From the NCBI RefSeq assembly GCF_000399665.1, contig NZ_KB976986.1:62001-126000 (forward strand): a DNA stretch of 64,000 nt, read 5' to 3'. The DNA is from Acinetobacter calcoaceticus ANC 3811 (GTDB lineage: Bacteria; Pseudomonadota; Gammaproteobacteria; Pseudomonadales; Moraxellaceae). The notes under the pieces were generated by a model. The model was not told the DNA's origin. It searched no databases and saw only the letters and a list, made by a program, of their open reading frames with translations. Position numbers and translations under genes: made by a program. Shown here one piece after another: positions 6,733 through 12,952 of this stretch (positions are counted from its first letter, which is position 1; each line of letters opens with the position of its first letter).

Positions 6733-8422
6733 TACGCCATATTAGATATTCTTCATTTTGAAGTGATTGCCAAAATTCATCAAAAGCATCAGCAATCATT
6801 TGTCCATCGGTTACTTTTTGTAAAATATGATGGCTTTTACCAAAACCGTTTACTGATGTGCCTAAAGACCAAGCTAAAGTCCCTTCTTGCGTATGAGGAA
6901 AAATTATAAATCGATCGTGAAATTTACCATTATTTGCATTTCTTGTAGTACGAAACTCTAAATTTATAGAGGCCTTAAATACTGTATCATATTGATTAAA
7001 ATTTTCTTTAATTTGACTTAAATCTTCTGCGTATTCTATAGAAAATTGCCTTTTACATTCAGTACATAAAATCTCATAACATTCATTACATATTGATTTT
7101 GATGGACTATATAACGCTGTAATTGCTCTCATTTGACTATTTAAATAAGGATTTCGGAATAGAGTTTCTTTTAAGTCTTCATGTGATAGGTATGGATCCC
7201 ATAACCAGACAGCTAGTTGACCATATTTCTTTATTAGCCAGTGAATATCTGTCAGAGCTTTTTTATGAGCTTCATTTTTACTAATTGTAGGTAAGGTCTT
7301 ATATTGAACGAACTCTCTGTTAACCTTGGATCTTTCAATGTCATTTTTATAAATCCTTTCCTCAGTCCAGTCCAAAATTGGTGTTTCATATTCAGATGAT
7401 TGTAAAAATATTTCTATTTCTGAGCCATCTGGTTCAATATATTTTCTGATATGAGTAGAGTTATAATTTTTTACATGAGTATTAAAGTGTATGGTATTAA
7501 TAAAACTAGTTGGCTTTGTACTACTTAGAATTAGATTTTCATTATAATCAATAATACTTGCAATAAGTGGAAGATCAGAATGAAATGGAATTATGAAATC
7601 ATTTAAATCTGAGGATGTTAAAATTACATTTTTTTGTTCTAATAGTTCATCATCCTGAGGATTTTCACAAATAATTGCTAATGGGCGTGGAGTAGTGCTA
7701 GGATGCCATGCTATTTCACAATGTAATTCTCTAGTACTCTTATCTCTATAGAATTTACTACTAAAAATATTAATAGGAATTTGGAAAATATAGTTTCCAA
7801 TTTTATCTGAAAGTTCAGATATTTGTATAGGAAGATTATTCTGTTGAATTTTACTCGATAAATCTTGAAGAACAGAAGGGTTTTCTAGTAAAAATTTTAA
7901 TTCATCTTTTGTAGTATTAATCCATTCATAAATATAAGAGCCATTAAAAAAATTATTTTTAAGTAAACTATTAATAGGTACTTCATTAAAATTATTTGGA
8001 GCAACAAACTTTTTATTTTTAAATTTTAAATTGGATAGAGTGGAGTGGTTTTTTTCATCATTAGACATCGTCCATATGTTTTTATCAGTTAAATTTCTAA
8101 TGTTTAGTAGAAATGATCCAATACTTTTATAGTATTTTTTAATGCCAAACTTATAGTTTTTATAGTTGATTTTAACTAGTCCAGCAGTAAGATATTGATC
8201 AGTGTCCAGTTTTACATTTTTTTTGTCAGCGGCAATAGCAATTGTTAAAACATTTACAATGGATTTATCTATTAATAATCCTATTTCAATAATTTCTATA
8301 CAATTAAAAAAACCTAAAATATGAGGTTGTAGTAGATGTTCCATATCTTTGTAATAAAGATCAAACTTATCCTTTTCAGATAGCTGGGGTTCTACACTTA
8401 TTGACGATTTCATTGTAAGCAA
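6716..8422 (-). CDS. PLD-like protein, VPA1262-type, probable defence nuclease
   Basis: A 568-residue soluble protein. The C-terminal third looks like the phospholipase D-like fold used by many anti-phage proteins. It has a strand ending VWLWDPYLSHEDL (about residue 400), then EFRTTRNANNGKFHDRFIIF with the His-Asp-Arg at about 502-504, then AWSLGTSVNGFGKSHH. A zinc-ribbon-like CNECYEILCTEC (Cys 445, 448, 453, 456) is inserted between these. The N-terminal part resembles, from memory, the VPA1262-type N-terminal domain; this needs a profile search. It is the first gene of an operon whose second gene overlaps it by 17 bases. The neighbourhood is AT-rich and repeat-bounded, as expected of horizontally acquired defence genes. 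The nuclease activity is inferred. Confidence 0.6.
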   Translation of the reverse strand: MLTMKSSISVEPQLSEKDKFDLYYKDMEHLLQPHILGFFNCIEIIEIGLLIDKSIVNVLTIAIAADKKNVKLDTDQYLTAGLVKINYKNYKFGIKKYYKSIGSFLLNIRNLTDKNIWTMSNDEKNHSTLSNLKFKNKKFVAPNNFNEVPINSLLKNNFFNGSYIYEWINTTKDELKFLLENPSVLQDLSSKIQQNNLPIQISELSDKIGNYIFQIPINIFSSKFYRDKSTRELHCEIAWHPSTTPRPLAIICENPQDDELLEQKNVILTSSDLNDFIIPFHSDLPLIASIIDYNENLILSSTKPTSFINTIHFNTHVKNYNSTHIRKYIEPDGSEIEIFLQSSEYETPILDWTEERIYKNDIERSKVNREFVQYKTLPTISKNEAHKKALTDIHWLIKKYGQLAVWLWDPYLSHEDLKETLFRNPYLNSQMRAITALYSPSKSICNECYEILCTECKRQFSIEYAEDLSQIKENFNQYDTVFKASINLEFRTTRNANNGKFHDRFIIFPHTQEGTLAWSLGTSVNGFGKSHHILQKVTDGQMIADAFDEFWQSLQNEEYLIWRNEDEN

Positions 8423-8497
8423 AATATTATATTAATTAAATAATTTTAACCTAAATTTAGAGTTTTGTATTATAACTTTCGTCTAAATAATAAAAAA

Positions 8498-8806
8498 TCA
8501 GTTCCCATTTTTAATTTTTGTTTGTGTGCTTTGATGTGCCCTCCTAGGATTATGTTTCCAAGTTTTAGTAACTTTGTGAAAATATATTGGAAGATCATCC
8601 CATGCATCAACTAAACTAAGACGGGCTACATAAAGCTTAAAAGGATAATCTTTATATTCAATAAAATGCATTGAATAAAAGCTCTTATCTTGCTTAGTAT
8701 TGAATTCTTATAATACACTTTTTTCATATTAGGAATGTACTTCAGAAAAGACATTAGAATGTGGTATTTTTATAAATTTTTGATACTGATATTTCAGTTT
8801 TTCCAT
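8498..8806 (-). pseudogene. Broken small gene, copy 2 of the repeated unit
   Basis: From the ATG at 8806 it reads MEKLKYQYQKFIKIPHSN and then meets a stop after a frameshift. Later blocks (IEYKDYPFKLYVAR, LVDAWDDLPIYFHKVTKTWK) match copy 1 at 3147-3454 in other frames. At least two indels separate it from an open frame. Where copy 1 has its A6 frameshift, this copy keeps an in-frame ATTGAATAT. The two copies therefore decayed independently from one functional ancestor. Confidence 0.75.
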
Positions 8807-8895
8807 TGTTCCTCCTAGGTAACATTACCTAGAAGGGATCCTCTGTAAAGTAGTACATTTTCTTGAATCCTAACTATTGAATATTTTTTCAATAC
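8498..8895 (-). repeat. Repeat unit C, copy 2 (direct, diverged)
   Basis: The same order of blocks as 3147-3540: small gene remnant, AGGAGG ribosome site, the CTAGGTAACATTACCTAG palindrome (8815-8832), then the leader ending near TATTGAATATTTTTTC. It is followed at once by an element B copy. Confidence 0.85.
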
Positions 8896-8907
8896 GGGCT
8901 ACTTTAT

Positions 8908-8985
8908 TTATTTTTCAAAGCTAAGTCATGATGATCGGGCTTAACTTTTTTATATTTAATATAATGCCCATTATATTAAATATAC
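8908..8985 (+). repeat. Element B, copy 2 (terminator-like)
   Basis: AAAGCTAAGTC and GGCTTAACTTTTTT are an eroded form of the perfect metQ terminator stem at 2137-2169. The similarity continues into the TATATTT-AATATAA flank. No plus-strand gene ends here, so the hairpin is a passenger of a recombined segment rather than a working terminator for a local gene. Confidence 0.6.
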
Positions 8986-9001
8986 TCAAAATTAGATAAT
9001 T

Positions 9002-9433
9002 TTACATACCGACTTTTATAAAATTATATTTAGGATGAAGTTTTGAAATTAGGTATATTTCTAATGAGTTGGCTATATAAGCATGTTCTGGTTCAAAACC
9101 AATAGTCATAATTGCGTCAGCTTCTTTTAACCTTTCATCCACTGGACCATAGGTATTTTTGTCGATGTATCGACAATATTTCATTACTCTTGCACTCAGC
9201 CCATTACCTTTATAACGGCCAGATCCTCGAGATGTTCCAACTCCGATGTAAGTAACCTCATCTCCTTTTATGAAAGCATAAACACCTTGCTTATCATAGC
9301 TCGGAATAGATTTACTGAAATCGGTATGAAGTTCTGACCATTGAGGCGCATCACCTAGTAAGTCCTTACTCCAATGTAATAAAAAGAAATTATTAGTTTG
9401 ATTTTTTAAATTTCCAATAAATGATTGATACAT
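9002..9433 (-). CDS. GIY-YIG domain protein, stand-alone
   Basis: A 143-residue protein with the core of the GIY-YIG nuclease fold. It has GVY at residues 50-52, YIG at 62-64, Arg82 in LSARVMKY, a glutamate in NSLEIYLISKL (Glu125) and the closing Asn in PKYN (Asn137). These are the positions of the catalytic residues in this superfamily. No DNA-binding domain is attached, and the first 45 residues are unassigned. Such small stand-alone forms occur in repair, restriction and mobile elements; the role here is unknown. It sits at the right end of the accessory patchwork next to the B and C repeats and is AT-rich. Confidence 0.7.
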   Translation of the reverse strand: MYQSFIGNLKNQTNNFFLLHWSKDLLGDAPQWSELHTDFSKSIPSYDKQGVYAFIKGDEVTYIGVGTSRGSGRYKGNGLSARVMKYCRYIDKNTYGPVDERLKEADAIMTIGFEPEHAYIANSLEIYLISKLHPKYNFIKVGM

Positions 9434-9610
9434 ATTTTTACTTTATTAATTAAGAATTTCTAAAATCAACATATTATCTTATTAAGTTCTCAAAACAGCC
9501 TCCTAAGATTATTTTTCTCTCATTTATAAACCCCACTTTAACAATAACTCACTCATTATTTATCCTTACTTTTTAATGATCTAATTTAAAACAAATGTCA
9601 TTTTGTGTGC
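9434..9610. other. AT-rich spacer
   Basis: No gene is visible. The block TTCTAAAATCAACATATTAT (about 9457) resembles the sequence upstream of the 3052 start (TTCCTAAAATCAACGTAATA), another trace of shared ancestry between the flanks of the two minus-strand cargo genes. Confidence 0.3.
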
Positions 9611-9639
9611 TTGACTGAAAAAGGGTAGAGCACTATCCT
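9611..9639 (+). promoter_or_regulatory. Promoter of the C4-like RNA
   Basis: TTGACT (9611-9616) and TATCCT (9634-9639) are separated by exactly 17 bases, a good sigma-70 arrangement, with the start expected near 9645. It sits directly in front of two compact hairpins. Confidence 0.65.
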
Positions 9640-9644
9640 TTGCC

Positions 9645-9712
9645 TGCTGGCCTACATTGCCAGTCGGTTTTAGCAGACCGTACTCAAGAGCATTGAAAAA
9701 ACTCGTTTTTTT
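9645..9712 (+). ncRNA. C4-like antisense RNA candidate
   Basis: The transcript predicted from the promoter at 9611 would fold into hairpin 1, CTGGC/GCCAG (9647-9663), and hairpin 2, CGGT/ACCG (9665-9680), with the loop TTTAGCAG. It would then reach CTC AAGAG and a weak GAG/CTC stem followed by T7. TTAGCAGAC (9670-9678) and CTCAAGA (9683-9689) are complementary, in the right order and spacing, to GTCTGCTAA (9791-9799) and TCTTGAG (9781-9787) further down the same strand. Phage P1/P7 C4 RNA works this way. It lies upstream on the same strand as its target and pairs with two short blocks. I recall that Acinetobacter transcriptomes contain a family of C4-similar sRNAs, but I cannot verify membership here. 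Confidence 0.55.
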
Positions 9713-9743
9713 AATGTGAACTCGTTCGTCTCCCTTTTGTTGC

Positions 9744-9816
9744 GGTAGGACGGAAGGGGGACACCTTCGGGTGTGCTGGGTCTTGAGCCAGTCTGCTAAC
9801 CCCCTTTCGTTCTGCC
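9744..9816 (+). promoter_or_regulatory. Folded leader complementary to the C4-like RNA
   Basis: GGTAGGACGGAAGGGGG (9744-9760) can pair with CCCCCTTTCGTTCTGCC (9800-9816), allowing G-T pairs. This encloses a very stable ACACC-TTCG-GGTGT hairpin (9761-9774) and a CTGG/CCAG hairpin (9776-9791). The second hairpin exposes TCTTGAG in its loop, with GTCTGCTAA directly after. The exposed bases are those complementary to the upstream RNA. The structure ends 15 bases before the ATG of a 30-codon ORF, so pairing could change its translation. Confidence 0.5.
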
Positions 9817-9831
9817 ACCATAATTCTATAA

Positions 9832-9924
9832 ATGTCTGGCAGAACTCCCAATAAAAAGGAGTTGGCTTTGCACATTCTTAATTTCTTGGCAGCCTTTGCC
9901 AAAGTCTATATCGACACGACTTAA
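9832..9924 (+). CDS. Possible 30-residue peptide behind the folded leader
   Basis: ATG at 9832 reads MSGRTPNKKELALHILNFLA and ends AKVYIDTT. It is basic at the start and has a hydrophobic helix, with no strong ribosome site. A TTCTGCCA/TGGCAGAA inverted repeat brackets its start. By position it matches the small gene directly controlled by C4 RNA in phage operons, but the sequence is not one I can assign. A 63-codon frame on the opposite strand covers the same area and may instead reflect the GC-rich structure. Confidence 0.35.
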   Translation: MSGRTPNKKELALHILNFLAAFAKVYIDTT

Positions 9925-10105
9925 ACTTTTAAAGCAGTTTGATGGCAATTGCGCTTTTCAAGCTTTAAATCATTACGACCAAAAAACTTAATCAACAATA
10001 AAACTTGAGATGTGCCACGCACAGTCTTTACGGCTTTGCTATGCCTTTTTTCTCCTAAAAAAGTATCTCGCTTATCTACAACAAGAATTTTATAACGGTA
10101 AAACT

Positions 10106-10681
10106 ATGCCACATTTAGATCTGCCATTTCGTGCTTTAAGCGTACTGCATACTTCTCGCTATCTTTTTAATAAATATGGCTTTCATAATGTTGGAGTAGA
10201 CCGCATTATTGAGTCGGCGAAAATCCCAAAAGCGACTTTTTATAATTACTTTCACTCAAAAGAAAGACTAATTGAAATGAGTTTAACCTTTCAAAATGAT
10301 GGACTTAAACAAGAGGTAATTTCCATCATCTATGTTCAAAAAGAATTAACCTTAGTTGAAAAACTGCGCAAAATTTACTTTTTACATGCCGACTTAGACG
10401 GACTCTACCATTTACCTTTCAAAGCTATTTTTGAGATTTCGAAAACACATCCAAAGGCATATCAAGTAGTTGTTGAATATCGAAACTGGTTCATTAATGA
10501 AATCCACAATTTGTTTTTAACAACCAATCAAGATGCTTCAAAACAAGATGCACACATGTTCTTATTTGTGATTGATGGGGCGATGGTTCAACTTTTAGAC
10601 CCCAATAAGGCAGGGGAAAGGGAGAGATTACTAGATTATTTTCTGATCCAGTTTAAACATGGCTCAAAATCAGATTTATGA
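10106..10681 (+). CDS. TetR/AcrR-family transcriptional regulator
   Basis: The frame opens further upstream, but the ATG at 10106 gives the usual TetR N-terminus, so I take 191 residues. The N-terminal helix-turn-helix is clear: a helix around RYLFNKYGFHNVGVDRIIESAK, then IPKATFYNYFHSKERLIEM at about residues 34-52. The C-terminal two thirds are the ligand-binding and dimerisation part. It is convergent with a nitroreductase gene, and no divergent target gene is next to it, so the regulated operon cannot be named. The upstream ribosome site is weak. Confidence 0.88.
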   Translation: MPHLDLPFRALSVLHTSRYLFNKYGFHNVGVDRIIESAKIPKATFYNYFHSKERLIEMSLTFQNDGLKQEVISIIYVQKELTLVEKLRKIYFLHADLDGLYHLPFKAIFEISKTHPKAYQVVVEYRNWFINEIHNLFLTTNQDASKQDAHMFLFVIDGAMVQLLDPNKAGERERLLDYFLIQFKHGSKSDL

Positions 10682-10693
10682 TGAATACAAAAT

Positions 10694-10745
10694 TAAAGGC
10701 TTCCAACGATTCATATTAAAAAATAACATCGTAGGGAAGCCTAAA
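10694..10745. terminator. Convergent terminator between tetR and nitroreductase genes
   Basis: AGGCTTCC-AACGAT pairs with ATCGT-AGGGAAGCCT around a 17-base loop. On the minus strand it is followed by TTTAATTTTGT, so it most likely ends the nitroreductase transcript. Confidence 0.6.
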
Positions 10746-10756
10746 ATTTTAAAAAC

Positions 10757-11362
10757 TTAGAATGTATTTTGAATAATCACATCATCGTAAGGAAGTTTGC
10801 CCACACGTGGGTAAGGCTGAGATGCCGACTTACCAACAGCAATCATTAAGCACACCACATGATCTTCAGGTAAGTTAATGAGCTTCGCCATCGCATCAAA
10901 GTCAAAACCATCCATTGGGCAACTGTCTAAACCATGCTCTTGAGCCAGAAGCATCAAGGTTTGAGCAAAAATACCCGCACTACGCATAACTTCATCACGT
11001 TGGGTTTGTGGGCGGTCACGGTAATATTGGTCAATTGCACCTACCATAATATTTTGCACTTCTGGAGTCGCGCCATCCCACACGCGTTTAGCATCGGCTT
11101 CCCACGAGCTTACTTTTGCGCATAACACAATCAGTAAAGAAGCCTCAGTCACTTGTGGTTGATCCCAAGCAATGGTGCGAATCTTTTGTCTAAGTTCAGC
11201 GTCTTCAATTACAACAGGGCGCCAGTGCTGTAAATTAAATGCACTTGGCGCATTTGCTAAAACTTCTTGTAATAACTGTTGTTTATTTTCTTCAGAGATT
11301 TGAAATGAAGGATCGAAGCGTTTAATAGCGCGACGTTGCTGAATGGCATCAATAACGTTCAT
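10757..11362 (-). CDS. Nitroreductase-family flavoprotein
   Basis: A 201-residue member of the FMN-dependent nitroreductase superfamily. The N-terminal RRAIKRFDPSF and the APSAFNLQHWRPVVI segment (about residues 38-52) form the FMN phosphate and ring contacts. GLDSCPMDGFDFDAM and the C-terminal VGKSASQPYPRVGKLP are also typical. Such enzymes use NAD(P)H to reduce nitro compounds or quinones in the cytoplasm; the natural substrate is unknown. It lies just upstream, on the chromosome map, of the glycerate kinase gene in the same orientation with a 51-base gap, so the two may be co-transcribed, with the kinase gene first. Confidence 0.85.
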   Translation of the reverse strand: MNVIDAIQQRRAIKRFDPSFQISEENKQQLLQEVLANAPSAFNLQHWRPVVIEDAELRQKIRTIAWDQPQVTEASLLIVLCAKVSSWEADAKRVWDGATPEVQNIMVGAIDQYYRDRPQTQRDEVMRSAGIFAQTLMLLAQEHGLDSCPMDGFDFDAMAKLINLPEDHVVCLMIAVGKSASQPYPRVGKLPYDDVIIQNTF

Positions 11363-11413
11363 AAGATATTCCTATTTGTTGGTTTAACCGTTTTAAAAAT
11401 AATAAAGTAATGT

Positions 11414-12556
11414 TTAGTGGTGGTTCTGATTAAACTTAATTAATCTAGCAATATCAATGGTTCTATCGAAAATGAGTTCTGCTGCATGTTCGCAGGCTTG
11501 TTCTAATGTGATGGGACCATTAGTCAGCGAAAATGCAGCTGTAACGCCGTGCTCATAAAGCGCTTGATAGCCTTCGCCTAAAGTTCCTGCAATTACAATA
11601 ACAGGTATATTTTGCATTTTCGCGACTCGGCTCACCCCAAAAACTGTTTTGCCATTTAAAGTTTGTCGGTCAAATTTACCTTCACCTGTAATCACCCAGT
11701 CAGCGTTAGTGATTTTACTGGCAAGCTGATTGAGTTCAGCCACAACTTCAACTCCAGCTTTAAAGTCTGCGTTTAAATAACTTTTGGCTGCAAAACCTAA
11801 ACCTCCCGCAGCGCCAGAACCAGCTTCATCTCGTTTGTCGCAACCTAAAAGCTCCGCAGAGACATCGGCAAAATGGGCAAGTGCTTGGTCAAGTAACTCT
11901 ACTTGAACAGGGGAAGCACCTTTTTGTGGACCAAAAATATGAGATGCCCCGTTTGGGCCACAGAGTGGATTGGTGACATCGGCAGCCAATAAAAACCGTG
12001 TTTGCTGAATACGTGGGTCAAAATGCGTTAAATCAATTTTTGATAGGTTTTTGAGCGCGAGTCCACCGAGGTGTAAAACCTGTTGGTTCGTGTCGAGCAA
12101 AACCGCGCCCAAAGCACTGAGTAATCCTGTACCGCCATCATTGGTTGCACTACCACCCACAGTTAAAATAATGTCTTTTGCACCAGCGTCTAAAGCATCC
12201 AAAATGAGTTGGCCTGTTCCAAAAGTTGTGCTATGGCAGGCATCACGCTCAGACGTTGGAACTAACTGTATGCCACTCGCTTGAGCCATTTCAATGATGG
12301 CGATTTTTTGTTTTTCTAACCATCCCCATCTTGCTTGAACAGAATGACCTAATGGCCCTAATACGGTTTTTTCACGCCATTCACCTTCACAGACTTCCAA
12401 CACAGCTGCTATGGTTCCTTCACCACCGTCTGCCATTGGACATAACAGCGTTTCAGCATCTGGAAAAACCTCTTGCCATCCTTGAGCAATGGCTTGAGCG
12501 ACACCCAAAGCCGATAGGCTGTCTTTAAAAGAGTCTGGCGCAATCACAACCTTCAT
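11414..12556 (-). CDS. Glycerate kinase (GarK/GlxK type)
   Basis: A 380-residue glycerate kinase of the type I family, which phosphorylates D-glycerate with ATP to 2-phosphoglycerate in glycerate or glyoxylate use. Diagnostic features are the N-terminal IAPDSFKDSLSA, MADGGEGT (about residues 42-49), TVGGSATNDGGTG (about 136-148) and the C-terminal WVITGEGKFDRQTLNGK. The length is typical. No other glycerate pathway genes are adjacent, so its supply route (glyoxylate carboligase or aldarate breakdown) is not shown here. Confidence 0.92.
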   Translation of the reverse strand: MKVVIAPDSFKDSLSALGVAQAIAQGWQEVFPDAETLLCPMADGGEGTIAAVLEVCEGEWREKTVLGPLGHSVQARWGWLEKQKIAIIEMAQASGIQLVPTSERDACHSTTFGTGQLILDALDAGAKDIILTVGGSATNDGGTGLLSALGAVLLDTNQQVLHLGGLALKNLSKIDLTHFDPRIQQTRFLLAADVTNPLCGPNGASHIFGPQKGASPVQVELLDQALAHFADVSAELLGCDKRDEAGSGAAGGLGFAAKSYLNADFKAGVEVVAELNQLASKITNADWVITGEGKFDRQTLNGKTVFGVSRVAKMQNIPVIVIAGTLGEGYQALYEHGVTAAFSLTNGPITLEQACEHAAELIFDRTIDIARLIKFNQNHH

Positions 12557-12952
12557 AAGTTCTCTGAATCTGTTTTTTCAATTAATTTATACTGCTTAAA
12601 CCAATAAAAACCTACTTAAAATGACGTAAATCTCAGCTCATCACATCATTTCTATTTTTTTTAAATATAAAGTGAATTATGTTTTTATCTGTAAAAAATA
12701 AGTCTTTATATTTTTAAGATATTGTTATTTTTGAATTTAAATGAAGTTTTGGTTTTGGCTGAATGATTGTAATTATAAAAAATATGGCACATATTATAAC
12801 GAGCGTTGAGGCTGCCTCTAAATATCATGAGTAAGATAAAAGTGGACTTTTACTTATTAAGATAAACAGCAAATAGCGTAGATATAACCATAATTAACTT
12901 GTGAATTTATTGCACCTATAGAATGTGTAAAAAGTAATAAGAGGATGACAAA
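12557..12952. other. Intergenic region between glycerate kinase and ydeP-like genes
   Basis: Divergent promoter region of about 400 bases with no gene. The one clear element is the long inverted repeat at 12832-12856, listed separately. GAGGATG at 12941-12947 is the ribosome site of the downstream GTG start. Confidence 0.4.
12832..12856 (+). promoter_or_regulatory. Inverted repeat upstream of the ydeP-like gene
   Basis: TAAG-A-TAAAAGT (12832-12843) mirrors ACTTTTA-CTTA (12846-12856), 11 paired positions around GG with one bulged A. It lies about 97 bases before the start codon. It could be an operator or an RNA hairpin. Confidence 0.4.

Larger units (their letters stand above)
8423..9001. 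other. Gap holding unit C copy 2 and element B copy 2
   Basis: There is no intact gene. The stretch contains the diverged second copies of the C unit (about 8498-8895) and of the metQ terminator region (about 8908-8985). The first 75 bases upstream of the 8422 start presumably hold the promoter of the PLD-like operon, but no hexamers stand out. Confidence 0.5.

Noticed and set aside
763..9600. Integrase-driven genomic island with att sites
   Set aside because: No integrase, transposase or tRNA target is visible, and the pls-tail, B and C repeats have different offsets (about 4.4, 6.8 and 5.4 kb). Homologous recombination between diverged flanks fits better than one site-specific insertion.
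9711..9902. 63-codon minus-strand frame opposite the C4-like target leader
   Set aside because: It covers the GC-rich folded leader exactly, has no ribosome site, and its Pro/Arg/Ser-rich sequence is what the complement of the stems would give. The plus-strand RNA reading explains the region better.
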